Counted from the first letter of the stretch, positions 1 to 6,564 are shown. The stretch is DNA of 6,748 bases from Roseburia sp. CAG:303 (GCA_000437755.1 FR900185.1:155216-161963), one strand, 5' to 3'. The notes: a model not told the origin generated them from the sequence alone. Translations and numbers: made by a program.

Positions 1-905
1 CGGAAATTCTGCGGATTATTAATTGCATCCCCAGTAACTGTCACAATACGTTCCGTCAAAGGCCTGCGGTTTTCCACCGCATCATAGATCGCATATACCG
101 TGTCAATGTTATTTACCACGCAGTTCACATCTGCCGGAAGCATAGATGAATTCACCATCCGTCCGGTAAGGGCATAGATCAGTGTACGCTCGCCGCCCTG
201 CGGATATTTTGTGTATACCGTTTTTACAGCGATATCCGGAGCACCTTTTACGGCTTCCTTCATTTTTACGATCGCATCTCTTTTATTGTCCTCAATGGCA
301 ATAATTGCTTTTGCTTTTCCAAACAACGACAACGCAATCTTTACACCTTTTACGATCGCCTCCGGTGATTCTATCATCCTGCGGTAATCGGACGTAAGAT
401 ACGGCTCACATTCCGCACCATTTACAATATAATATTCTATCTCATCCGCATTCTTCGGAGACAGTTTTACATTTGTAGGGAATCCTGCTCCTCCCATGCC
501 GACAATACCTGCTTCCTGAATCAGATTCAGCTTTTCTTCCTTCGTCAAATCTTCCGCTCCACGTTCATCCGTAACCGGAACAGTTTCATTCATCCCATCA
601 TTTTCAATAATAACGGATAAGACTTTCGTTCCTCCCGCCGTCAGCCTTGGCTCAACATTTTTTACAATTCCGGAAACCGGAGAATGAATATTGGCTGAAA
701 TAAATCCCGCCGCTGCGCCTATCTTCTGGTTAACCAGCACCCTGTCTCCCTTCTTTACCAGTGGGGATGCAGGTGCACCTATATGCTGTGCCATTGGAAT
801 CACAATCTCACCAACAGGTGTATAATCCGTAATCGGAGTTGCTTTTGAGAGGTCTTTCCCATCATTATGCGGATGTATGCCACCTTTAAATGTCAGAACA
901 GCCAT
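1..905 (-). CDS. rnfC: RnfC subunit of the Rnf ferredoxin:NAD+ oxidoreductase (N-terminal part, truncated by window edge)
   Basis: The minus-strand frame beginning at ATG 903-905 is open for 301 codons to the left edge and opens MAVLTFKGGIHPHNDGKDLS, a characteristic RnfC start. RnfC is the peripheral NADH/FMN-binding subunit of the membrane Rnf complex, which couples ferredoxin oxidation and NAD+ reduction to ion pumping. Visible parts are the N-terminal RnfC barrel-sandwich region (about 1-105, with HIGAPASPLV and HSPVSG), then the Complex I 51-kDa-like nucleotide-binding fold with GMGGAGFPT at 136-144, NGAECEPYLTSDYR at 162-175 and KYPQGGERTLI at 233-243. The C-terminal SLBB and 4Fe-4S cysteine motifs lie outside the window and cannot be checked. 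A GGAGG ribosome site at 913-917, 7 bases before the ATG, supports the start. As the first gene after a divergent promoter it probably heads an rnfCDGEAB operon, which is knowledge of the family rather than something seen here. No frame break is visible. Confidence 0.95.
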   Translation of the reverse strand, partial: MAVLTFKGGIHPHNDGKDLSKATPITDYTPVGEIVIPMAQHIGAPASPLVKKGDRVLVNQKIGAAAGFISANIHSPVSGIVKNVEPRLTAGGTKVLSVIIENDGMNETVPVTDERGAEDLTKEEKLNLIQEAGIVGMGGAGFPTNVKLSPKNADEIEYYIVNGAECEPYLTSDYRRMIESPEAIVKGVKIALSLFGKAKAIIAIEDNKRDAIVKMKEAVKGAPDIAVKTVYTKYPQGGERTLIYALTGRMVNSSMLPADVNCVVNNIDTVYAIYDAVENRRPLTERIVTVTGDAINNPQNF

Positions 906-912
906 GTTTGTA

Positions 913-973
913 CCTCCATGTTTTCTAAATTCTTTATCCTTATTATCATAATACATTTCGTCAAATTTCACAA
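913..973 (-). promoter_or_regulatory. Probable sigma-A promoter and ribosome binding site for rnfC
   Basis: Read on the minus strand, TTGTGA (968-973) and TATGAT (945-950) are separated by exactly 17 bases, matching the vegetative consensus at 4/6 and 5/6 positions. This predicts a transcript start near 938 and a leader of about 33 bases. The leader carries GGAGG at 913-917, correctly spaced from the ATG at 905. The flanking sequence upstream of the -35 box is nearly all A/T, which could act as an UP element. The assignment rests on consensus match only. Confidence 0.6.
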
Positions 974-978
974 TAAAA

Positions 979-996
979 ATTTGAAATTTTTCAAAT
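979..996. promoter_or_regulatory. A/T-rich palindrome upstream of the rnfC promoter, possible operator
   Basis: ATTTGAAA and TTTCAAAT form perfect 8-base arms around a central TT. The element sits just upstream of the predicted rnfC -35 box, in the region shared with the divergent gene at 1094. It matches the Rex redox-repressor consensus (TTGTGAA, four bases, TTCACAA) at 10 of 14 defined positions, with the same 18-base size and symmetric mismatches at the outer positions. A second, asymmetric Rex-like stretch (956-973, perfect TTGTGAA half) overlaps the -35 box. Rex control of fermentation and electron-transfer genes is known in Clostridia. In DNA this rich in A and T a chance palindrome, or a simple UP element, is a serious alternative. 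Confidence 0.35.
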
Positions 997-1029
997 CATG
1001 GAATATATTTCCGGTTTTTCTATACATTT

Positions 1030-1084
1030 TTGCATTTCCGTGATATCATACTGATATAAGATATAGAAATTTTTATAATAAGGA
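1030..1084 (+). promoter_or_regulatory. Possible promoter and ribosome binding site for the exonuclease-like gene
   Basis: TTGCAT (1030-1035) lies upstream of an extended -10 element, TG-A-TATAAG (TG 1052-1053, hexamer 1055-1060). The spacer of 19 bases is longer than ideal, which the extended TG could offset. A weak ribosome site, AAGGA (1080-1084), stands 9 bases before the ATG at 1094. A perfect TATAAT at 1074-1079 with CTGATA 17 bases upstream is an alternative, but it would start the transcript at about 1086, after the ribosome site. Confidence 0.4.
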
Positions 1085-1093
1085 AACAGATTT

Positions 1094-2197
1094 ATGAAAA
1101 AATTAACATCTACTTTTACTAATGATATGTCTTACGGCGATATCCTGCCATTCGAGCTTGAAAATACCATATTTTTTGATATCGAGACAACCGGTTTTTC
1201 TGCCCGAAGCTCCCATCTCTATCTGATCGGTCTGGCATATTACATGGGTGAGAATCAGTTTTGCAGCATCCAGTTCCTTGCAGAACAGAAAGAGGATGAA
1301 CCGGCTCTTTTGTATGAATTTTTCAATTTTATCAAAGATTATAAAAATATCGTACATTTTAATGGAAACGGATTTGATATTCCCTATCTGAAAGAAAAAT
1401 GCCGGCAGTATAATATGCTGTATCATTTTGATCTCCTTACAGGATATGATTTATACAAAGAAGCCTGCAGGTTTAAAAAGCTCTTCCAGACACCTGATTT
1501 AAAGCAGAAAACGCTGGAAACCTTTCTTGGAAGTGCAAGAAAAGATGAATTTTCCGGAAAAGAACTGATTAATGTTTATTATGCCTACGAAAAAGAACAC
1601 AAAGACTCCGATAAGGAGCTTCTTCTGCTGCATAATTTTGAAGATGTAAAAGGACTTACGGAACTGCTCCGCCTTTACACTTATTCCGCAGCCTGCTCGA
1701 AAAATATCCGGTTTGAACATTATATTTTAAGAAATTACAAATCATATGACGGAACGATGCAGAAAGAGCTTGTAATAAGATTTCTCCTTCCGGCTCCTGT
1801 TCCTACTCCGGTATCACAGGTAAATGATTTTTCCCTTCTTACTTTTATCGGTGACATCGGTACACTGAGCATCAAAGTACGTTCGGGCGAACTGAAGTTT
1901 TTTTATCCTGACTATAAGAATTATTATTATCTTCCAAAAGAAGATTGTGCCATGCATAAAAGTGTTGCCTTTTATGTGGACAAGAATTTCCGCACCCAGG
2001 CAAAAGCCGCAAACTGCTACAGCAAAAAAACGGGCTGTTTTCTTCCAGAATATGAAGAAGTATTTTCTCCTTATTTTAAGGCGGAATATCAGGATAAAAT
2101 CCTGTATTTTGAAGCAGAGGATGCTTTCTTTGCAGATTCCGCAAATCTTCAGAAATATCTTCTTCATATAATACCAGAAATTACCTGTGTATTTTAA
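1094..2197 (+). CDS. YprB-like RNase H-fold (DEDD) exonuclease-like protein
   Basis: This 367-residue protein has an N-terminal ribonuclease H-like domain of the type found in YprB and the RNase_H_2 family, members of the DEDD 3'-5' exonuclease superfamily. The expected metal-binding acids are all visible: FFDIETTG at 27-34 gives D29 and E31, HFNGNGFDIPYL at 88-99 gives D95, and HNFEDVKGL at 180-188 gives D184 with H180 four residues before it. Metal-dependent cleavage of DNA or RNA is therefore plausible, but the substrate is unknown. The second half (about 205-367) has no motif I recognise; it is rich in aromatic and lysine residues and contains scattered cysteines (C286, C305, C314 region and C365). 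No signal peptide or membrane helix is seen, so it should be cytoplasmic. It is divergent from rnfC and lies 69 bases upstream of a spore protein gene without an intervening terminator. The start is supported by AAGGA at 1080-1084. Confidence 0.8.
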   Translation: MKKLTSTFTNDMSYGDILPFELENTIFFDIETTGFSARSSHLYLIGLAYYMGENQFCSIQFLAEQKEDEPALLYEFFNFIKDYKNIVHFNGNGFDIPYLKEKCRQYNMLYHFDLLTGYDLYKEACRFKKLFQTPDLKQKTLETFLGSARKDEFSGKELINVYYAYEKEHKDSDKELLLLHNFEDVKGLTELLRLYTYSAACSKNIRFEHYILRNYKSYDGTMQKELVIRFLLPAPVPTPVSQVNDFSLLTFIGDIGTLSIKVRSGELKFFYPDYKNYYYLPKEDCAMHKSVAFYVDKNFRTQAKAANCYSKKTGCFLPEYEEVFSPYFKAEYQDKILYFEAEDAFFADSANLQKYLLHIIPEITCVF

Positions 2198-2208
2198 ATT
2201 TCTTATCA

Positions 2209-2258
2209 CATAATAGTAGTGTAACACAAACACAGTGTTTCAAAAACAAATAAGGGGG
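2209..2258 (+). promoter_or_regulatory. Sigma-G-like -10 element, leader hairpin and strong ribosome site of the spore protein gene
   Basis: CATAATA at 2209-2215 matches the forespore sigma-G -10 consensus (CATWMTA) in full, as expected for a spore protein gene. The -35 is poor: nothing close to GMATR stands 17-18 bases upstream, and the best candidate, GTATT at 2189-2193, is only 15 bases away, so the call rests on the -10 box and the gene it precedes. The predicted start is near 2222. A 13-base palindrome (AAACAC-A-GTGTTT, 2228-2240) falls in the leader. A strong ribosome site, AAGGGGG (2252-2258), lies 8 bases before the ATG, fitting an abundantly made protein. Confidence 0.45.
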
Positions 2259-2266
2259 ACTAAAAA

Positions 2267-2470
2267 ATGTCTAATTCATCAAACAAGACGAACATTCCGG
2301 AAGCAAAGAGTGCCATGAACAAATTCAAGATGGAGGTAGCAAACGAAATCGGTGTACCTTTATCAGACGGATATAATGGAAACTTAACTTCTGCACAGAA
2401 CGGAAGTGTGGGCGGATATATGGTGAAAAAGATGATTGAAGCTCAGGAAAGACAGATGGCCGGTAAATAA
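2267..2470 (+). CDS. Alpha/beta-type small acid-soluble spore protein (SASP)
   Basis: The 67-residue protein is a typical alpha/beta-type SASP. These proteins coat DNA in the forespore, shift it towards an A-like conformation, protect it from UV and hydrolysis, and are degraded at germination to supply amino acids. The first conserved block, KFKMEVANEIGV (19-30), contains the expected germination protease (GPR) site, between E23 and V24. The second, SAQNGSVGGYMVKKMI (42-57), is the conserved DNA-contacting segment. Length is normal for the family. Asn-Gly pairs at 38-39 and 45-46 are of the kind that deamidate when the protein is not bound to DNA. The start is fixed by AAGGGGG 8 bases upstream. 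A strong hairpin terminator follows 32 bases after the stop. Forespore expression under sigma-G is inferred. Several paralogues usually exist per genome, so I give no specific ssp symbol. Confidence 0.95.
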   Translation: MSNSSNKTNIPEAKSAMNKFKMEVANEIGVPLSDGYNGNLTSAQNGSVGGYMVKKMIEAQERQMAGK

Positions 2471-2502
2471 TCCACCGGTTCACCATCTGGACTAAGAAGG
2501 AT

Positions 2503-2538
2503 AAAATTACCTATGCAGAATCCTGCATAGGTAATTTT
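2503..2538. terminator. Bidirectional rho-independent terminator between convergent genes
   Basis: AAAATTACCTATGCAG (2503-2518) and its exact complement (2523-2538) form a perfect 16-bp stem with an AATC loop. The A run at one base and T run at the other provide a U-rich 3' end on both strands, although the free U tract beyond the stem is short. It lies 32 bases after the spore protein stop and 9 bases after the stop of the convergent 217-residue gene, the right place to end both transcripts. Confidence 0.85.
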
Positions 2539-2547
2539 CCCTGTCCC

Positions 2548-3201
2548 CTACTGTCTTGTCAGCATCTGGGAAATTGATTTTAATATATTATCGTTGATTT
2601 TGATCAATGTCTTGATAAAACTTACCACAGCTCCCATAATCACAGCATTTCCATTGCACGTCTGCACAATACCGATTCCAAGATAAATAAAATTATCTTC
2701 CAGGCTCATGAAAGTTTCTGCGGATAAATTTCCGCTTTCCATTCCTTTTATAATATTTAACTGGTTTGAAATACTGAATACCCTCTGAATATCTGTAAGC
2801 AGGAGATCCAGTGTTACGTCCGTGTCATCCTCTACTTTCAGTCCGGTATCGGCAAGGACATCTTCCGTAATTACCTCGCCAAGATAACGTTCAACTTCCC
2901 CGGTCCATACTTTTGCATCCTCTGACTCCAGATTCAGGTATGCGGATTTAATCAGACATTTCAGATAGGTTACATGGAGTTTCTCTAATGGTTTCCCGCT
3001 TTTCCTGACATACTCCATATTTTCCAGTTCATTCAGATCCATCATGGTTGCCCGGATATTATTCCGGATAACCTCCGGCTGCAGCTTGATCTGTGCATCC
3101 ACATGGAAAGCCTCACAGATATCTTCCCATGCCCTGCGCATCTCTTTCAGTGCTTTTTCTACCTCTTCCATGCTGGTTACTTCTTTAAATTCGTTGCTCA
3201 T
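2548..3201 (-). CDS. Uncharacterised protein in the tyrS operon (217 residues)
   Basis: I do not recognise a family. The protein is acidic overall and looks largely helical. Residues about 11-35 (MEEVEKALKEMRRAWEDICE) form a charged, heptad-like helix, and 44-90 look like further amphipathic helices. Residues 171-200 are notably hydrophobic (FIYLGIGIVQ, then AVVSFIKTLI) but are broken by a polar QTCNGN stretch, so a true membrane span is doubtful. There is no signal peptide and no obvious catalytic motif; the only cysteines are C29, C82 and C182. The ATG at 3199-3201 follows GAAAGG (3212-3217) by 10 bases. The gene starts 19 bases after the tyrS stop with no terminator between, so it is probably cotranscribed with tyrS and under the same tyrosine T-box. 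This linkage does not by itself imply a role in translation. That it is a real gene is likely given its operon position, ribosome site and clean end at a terminator. Confidence 0.8.
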   Translation of the reverse strand: MSNEFKEVTSMEEVEKALKEMRRAWEDICEAFHVDAQIKLQPEVIRNNIRATMMDLNELENMEYVRKSGKPLEKLHVTYLKCLIKSAYLNLESEDAKVWTGEVERYLGEVITEDVLADTGLKVEDDTDVTLDLLLTDIQRVFSISNQLNIIKGMESGNLSAETFMSLEDNFIYLGIGIVQTCNGNAVIMGAVVSFIKTLIKINDNILKSISQMLTRQ

Positions 3202-3220
3202 ATTTAATCTGCCTTTCGGT

Positions 3221-4447
3221 TTATTCTGCCAAAATCTTTTTGAAAGTTTTCTTGCCTTTCTTTAAAAGAACGCCCTGTTTTAATGTTTCTGCCGGAATGA
3301 CATAATTGATATCTGTTACCTTTTCGCCATCGATGGTTACACCGCCCTGTTCTACGGCACGTCTTGCCTCGGAACGTGATTTTACCATTTCTGCGGCTAC
3401 CAGTGCACCCAGAACATCAATGCCTCCGTTTTCATTCAGCTTATCTGCTGCCAGAGTGGTCTTTGGCATATTTTCATCGTTTGCACCGCCTGCAAATAAT
3501 GCTTTGGAAGCTTCTTCTGCCTTCTTTGCTTCTTCCTCGCCATGTACCAGTTTTGTCAGCTCAAATGCAAGGATTTCCTTTGCCTTATTCAACTGGCTGC
3601 CTTCCCAGCTGTCCATGGCATCGATTTCTTCCAGCGGAAGGAAAGTAAGCATACGGATACATTTTAATACGTCTGCATCTGCCACATTTCTCCAATACTG
3701 GTAAAATTCATACGGAGATGTCTTTTCCGGATCAAGCCATACGGCACCGGACTGTGTCTTTCCCATCTTCTTTCCCTCAGAATTTAACAGTAATGTAATG
3801 GTCATGGCATGTGCATCTTTTCCAAGCTTTCTTCGGATTAACTCGGTACCGCCAAGCATATTGCTCCATTGGTCATCGCCACCGAACTGCATATTACATC
3901 CGTATTTCTGGAATAACTGATAGAAGTCGAAGCTCTGCATAATCATGTAGTTAAATTCCAGGAAACTGAGTCCCTTTTCCATTCTCTGTTTGTAGCACTC
4001 TGCCGTCAGCATACGGTTTACGGAAAAATGTGGTCCGATATCACGAAGCACTTCCACATAATTTAAATCGAGCAGCCAGTCCGCATTGTTTACTAACAGT
4101 GCCTTTCCATCTGAAAAATCGATAAAACGACTCATCTGCTTTTTGAAACAGTCCACATTGTGCTGGATGGTTTCCTGTGTCATCATCTGACGCATATCGC
4201 TTCTTCCGGAAGGATCACCAATCATGGCTGTACCTCCGCCAATCAGCGCGATTGGCTTATTTCCCGCCATCTGTAATCTCTTCATCAGGCACAGTGCCAT
4301 AAAATGTCCCACATGGAGGCTGTCCGCTGTCGGATCAAATCCGATATAAAAAACAGCCTTTCCGTTATTTACCATTTCCCTGATTTCTTCTTCATTTGTT
4401 ACCTGTGCAATCAGTCCTCTTGCAACTAATTCTTCATAAATCTGCAT
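3221..4447 (-). CDS. tyrS: Tyrosyl-tRNA synthetase
   Basis: The 408-residue product charges tRNA-Tyr with tyrosine in the cytoplasm and belongs to the class Ic aminoacyl-tRNA synthetases. The Rossmann catalytic domain carries the HIGH-type motif as HVGH (45-48), preceded by FYIGFDPTADSL (33-44) with the tyrosine-binding Y34. The KMSKS-type loop appears as KMGKT (227-231), close to the KFGKT form known in Bacillus-type enzymes. Substrate-pocket residues Y167, Q171 and D174 lie in NYMIMQSFDFYQLF (166-179). The C-terminal S4-like RNA-binding domain covers about 340-402 and includes SRSEARRAVEQGGVTIDGEKV (357-377). Length fits the bacterial family. The start at 4445-4447 is chosen because AAAGGAAG (4453-4460) precedes it at the right distance and the product begins MQIYEELVARGL; the same frame stays open upstream to 4636 but there it crosses the T-box and terminator. 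It is the first gene of an operon with the 217-residue gene. Confidence 0.97.
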   Translation of the reverse strand: MQIYEELVARGLIAQVTNEEEIREMVNNGKAVFYIGFDPTADSLHVGHFMALCLMKRLQMAGNKPIALIGGGTAMIGDPSGRSDMRQMMTQETIQHNVDCFKKQMSRFIDFSDGKALLVNNADWLLDLNYVEVLRDIGPHFSVNRMLTAECYKQRMEKGLSFLEFNYMIMQSFDFYQLFQKYGCNMQFGGDDQWSNMLGGTELIRRKLGKDAHAMTITLLLNSEGKKMGKTQSGAVWLDPEKTSPYEFYQYWRNVADADVLKCIRMLTFLPLEEIDAMDSWEGSQLNKAKEILAFELTKLVHGEEEAKKAEEASKALFAGGANDENMPKTTLAADKLNENGGIDVLGALVAAEMVKSRSEARRAVEQGGVTIDGEKVTDINYVIPAETLKQGVLLKKGKKTFKKILAE

Positions 4448-4485
4448 ATTTTCTTCCTTTCTTTCTGCATTTTTTAACTCATTCC

Positions 4486-4534
4486 AAACAAAAAGCCCTT
4501 CTGACAAAGAAGAACTTTTCTTTATCAAAAGGGC
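4486..4534 (-). terminator. T-box attenuator terminator upstream of tyrS
   Basis: On the minus strand, arms at 4518-4534 (GCCCTTTTGATAAAGAA) and 4495-4511 form a 17-bp stem with two G-U pairs and the loop AAGTTC, followed by TTTTTGTTT (4486-4494). It ends transcription before tyrS unless the upstream antiterminator forms. It sits 38 bases before the tyrS ATG. Confidence 0.93.
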
Positions 4535-4771
4535 GAAAGATTCCGCGTTACCACCTTTTTTCACAGCATGCTCACACATACTGCCTCTGAAAGTACATAT
4601 TGTATACTCCTGCGATATAACGGTCGCACCCGTCACAGCCTACTTGTCCATGCGTTCGGTGTGCTGCTCCTGGATGTATTCCTGTCCGTTCCTTCCGGTC
4701 CTCTCATCACCCGGCACCTTTCTGTGGAATTTCGGGACAGTACTCTTTCCAATCACTGCTTTTTCTTATAC
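4486..4771 (-). promoter_or_regulatory. Tyrosine-specific T-box riboswitch controlling tyrS
   Basis: The leader between the promoter and tyrS has the main T-box parts. Stem I starts with GAGTA (4741-4745), the loop-E-type element, followed by CTGTCC (4735-4740), which pairs with GGACAG (4682-4687). Opposite it, GAATACA (4675-4681) presents the specifier codon UAC (4676-4678), read by the GUA anticodon of tRNA-Tyr. A short base helix, TTGGA with TCCAG, closes the stem. The antiterminator is AAAAGG (4554-4559), the 7-base bulge UGGUAAC (4547-4553), GCG (4544-4546), an 8-base loop, CGC (4533-4535) and CCTTTT (4527-4532). UGGU can pair with the ACCA end of uncharged tRNA-Tyr. The antiterminator 3' strand overlaps the 5' arm of the terminator, so the two are mutually exclusive. 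Uncharged tRNA-Tyr should allow read-through into tyrS. Stems II and III were not modelled in detail. Confidence 0.95.
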
Positions 4772-4777
4772 TCCGCT

Positions 4778-4806
4778 ATCATATCTGTTTTTTTGTATTT
4801 TGTCAA
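4778..4806 (-). promoter_or_regulatory. Vegetative promoter of the tyrS operon
   Basis: On the minus strand a perfect -35 TTGACA (4801-4806) and -10 TATGAT (4778-4783) are separated by 17 bases, a strong sigma-A match. The transcript would start near 4771 and carry a leader of about 324 bases containing the T-box. The -35 box is only 18 bases past the stop codon of the ABC transporter gene. Confidence 0.88.
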
Positions 4807-4824
4807 GGGTTAATCGATATCTTT

Positions 4825-6558
4825 TTAACCGGCTGCCACACGATAGAGTTTTTCATAGATGCCATGTTTTGCCAGAAGCTCTTCATGCGTTCCGCTTTCC
4901 TCTATGCCATTCTCCGTAAGCACCAGTATTTTTTCCGCATTGCGGATGGTGGACAGTCTGTGTGCAATAACAAAGGTTGTGCGGTTTGCCGCCAGTGTTT
5001 CAAGGGATTCCTGCACGACTTTTTCGCTCTCATTATCCAATGCGGAAGTTGCCTCATCAAAAATCAGAATCGGCGGATTCTTCAGAAAGACTCTTGCAAT
5101 GGACAGTCTCTGCTTCTGTCCGCCGGAAAGCTTCATTCCCCGCTGCCCGATATCCGTATCATAGCCGTTTGGCAGACTCCGTATAAACTCATGTGCATTG
5201 GCATTTTTCGCTGCCTCTATCACTTCTTCCCGCGTCGCATCCGGGCGGCCGTACAAAATATTTTCGTAAATAGTTCCTGCAAAAAGATAGGTGTCCTGCT
5301 GTACAATGCCGATGTGATCGCGCAGACTTTTTATCGTTACATCCCGGATATCTGTGCCGTCGATTTTCACACTGCCGGAGCTGACCTCATAAAATCTCGG
5401 AATCAGGGAACAGAGTGTCGTCTTTCCAGCACCCGAAGAACCGACCAGTGCCATGTAAGAACCTGCTTTCACATTGAGATTGACATGATTTAGCACCTTC
5501 TCCTTCGCATCTTTATACCCGAACGATACGTCTTCAAAAGTAATATCTCCCTTTACTTCTTTTAATGCTTTTGCGCCTTCTTTATCCTGAATTTCCGGCT
5601 CAATGTTCATAATCTCCTGAAAACGCTCAAATCCGGTGTAGCCGCTCTGAAACTGTTCGGTAAAGTTAATCAGGACACGGATTGGCTCGGTAAAAATACT
5701 GATATACAGTACGAAGGTCACCAAATCTTCCACACTGACCATATGTTTGCTGACCGTAACTGCCCCAGCAATGATGACAACCACCTGTATCAGTGTGGTA
5801 AATGTACCAAGTCCTGCCTGATATCCTCCCATATAGTGGTAACTGTTTTTCTTTGCCTCGAGAAATCCGTCATTTCCTTTTTTGAACTTTTGTTCTTCCA
5901 TCTCTTCATTGGCAAAGGATTTTACCACACGGATGCCTGCCAGATTATCCTCAATCTGTCCATTGATTTCCGCAATCTTTACCCTGTTCCTTGCAAATGC
6001 TTCTTTCATTTTCTTATTGTAAAAATACGCATACACAAACATAAACGGAACAAGAATAAATGCCGCAAGCGTAAGCACCGGGCTGATGCACATCAGAATA
6101 ATAAATGCACCGAATATTTTAATCAGGGAAATCACGATATTTTCCGGACCATGATGCATCAGTTCCGTGATATCAAACAAATCCGTGGTAATTCTGGACA
6201 TGAGCTGTCCTGTTTTCTGGTCATCATAGTAGGAAAAAGATAATTTCTGAAAATGGGAAAATATCTCCTGCCTCATGCCGTATTCTATCTTCGCACCCAT
6301 GACGTGCCCCTGATTTGCAATGTAATAATTGCTGTAACAGTAAATGCCCACCAGCACAAGCATCAAAACACTCAGCCAAACCATCGTTTCAAACATTTCC
6401 GGACCATCCTGATGGATGACCGTAGATGTAACATACCGGATGATAATCGGTATCACCAGTGTCACTGCTGCCGATAAAAACGCAAAAATCATATCGATGA
6501 TAAATGTTTTTCTGTGCGGTTTATAATACGAAAGCATCTTTTTCAATGTATCATTCAT
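4825..6558 (-). CDS. ABC half-transporter, exporter type (MsbA/BmrA-like fused permease-ATPase)
   Basis: The 577-residue protein is a fused membrane and ATPase half-transporter that would work as a dimer in the cytoplasmic membrane, probably exporting a lipid, drug or peptide; the substrate cannot be read from sequence. The membrane domain (about 1-310) contains hydrophobic spans near 18-42, 58-80, 140-162, 164-182, 252-272 and 278-298. The ATPase domain has an A-loop tyrosine Y348, Walker A GSSGAGKTT (373-381), Q-loop glutamine around Q420-Q421, signature LSGGQ (477-481), Walker B ILIFDE (497-502) with catalytic E502, D-loop SALD (505-508) and H-loop H533. All key residues are intact, so a homodimer is possible, and no obvious second half is adjacent. 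The start at 6556-6558 is chosen because GGAGG (6565-6569) lies 6 bases upstream and the sequence MNDTLKKMLSYYKPHRK is typical. An upstream in-frame ATG at 6645 falls inside a terminator. No clear terminator follows before the tyrS promoter. Confidence 0.94.
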   Translation of the reverse strand: MNDTLKKMLSYYKPHRKTFIIDMIFAFLSAAVTLVIPIIIRYVTSTVIHQDGPEMFETMVWLSVLMLVLVGIYCYSNYYIANQGHVMGAKIEYGMRQEIFSHFQKLSFSYYDDQKTGQLMSRITTDLFDITELMHHGPENIVISLIKIFGAFIILMCISPVLTLAAFILVPFMFVYAYFYNKKMKEAFARNRVKIAEINGQIEDNLAGIRVVKSFANEEMEEQKFKKGNDGFLEAKKNSYHYMGGYQAGLGTFTTLIQVVVIIAGAVTVSKHMVSVEDLVTFVLYISIFTEPIRVLINFTEQFQSGYTGFERFQEIMNIEPEIQDKEGAKALKEVKGDITFEDVSFGYKDAKEKVLNHVNLNVKAGSYMALVGSSGAGKTTLCSLIPRFYEVSSGSVKIDGTDIRDVTIKSLRDHIGIVQQDTYLFAGTIYENILYGRPDATREEVIEAAKNANAHEFIRSLPNGYDTDIGQRGMKLSGGQKQRLSIARVFLKNPPILIFDEATSALDNESEKVVQESLETLAANRTTFVIAHRLSTIRNAEKILVLTENGIEESGTHEELLAKHGIYEKLYRVAAG

Positions 6559-6564
6559 GTTGCA

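Noticed and set aside
1074..1079. Perfect TATAAT before the exonuclease-like gene
   Set aside because: Transcription from it would begin at about 1086, downstream of the AAGGA ribosome site and only 8 bases before the ATG, so it is less likely to be the working -10 box than the extended -10 at 1055-1060.
1814..2233. Minus-strand open frame of 139 codons
   Set aside because: It is antisense to the exonuclease-like gene, with an improbable Ile/Lys/Phe-rich translation and no ribosome site.
4448..4636. In-frame upstream extension of the tyrS reading frame to an ATG at 4636
   Set aside because: The extension runs through the T-box antiterminator and terminator, lacks synthetase-like sequence and would add 63 residues to a protein that already has normal length. 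The internal ATG at 4447 has a good ribosome site.
4808..4830. Inverted repeat GGTTAA / TTAACC after the ABC transporter stop
   Set aside because: The 6-bp A/T-rich stem has an 11-base loop and no following T run on the minus strand, so it is not a credible terminator; it may only mark incidental symmetry next to the tyrS -35 box.
4864..5493. Plus-strand open frame of 209 codons
   Set aside because: It lies wholly opposite the ATPase domain of the ABC transporter; the translation is rich in Cys, His and Arg and resembles no protein. It is an antisense shadow, as are the plus-strand frames at 5743-6243 and 3306-3704.
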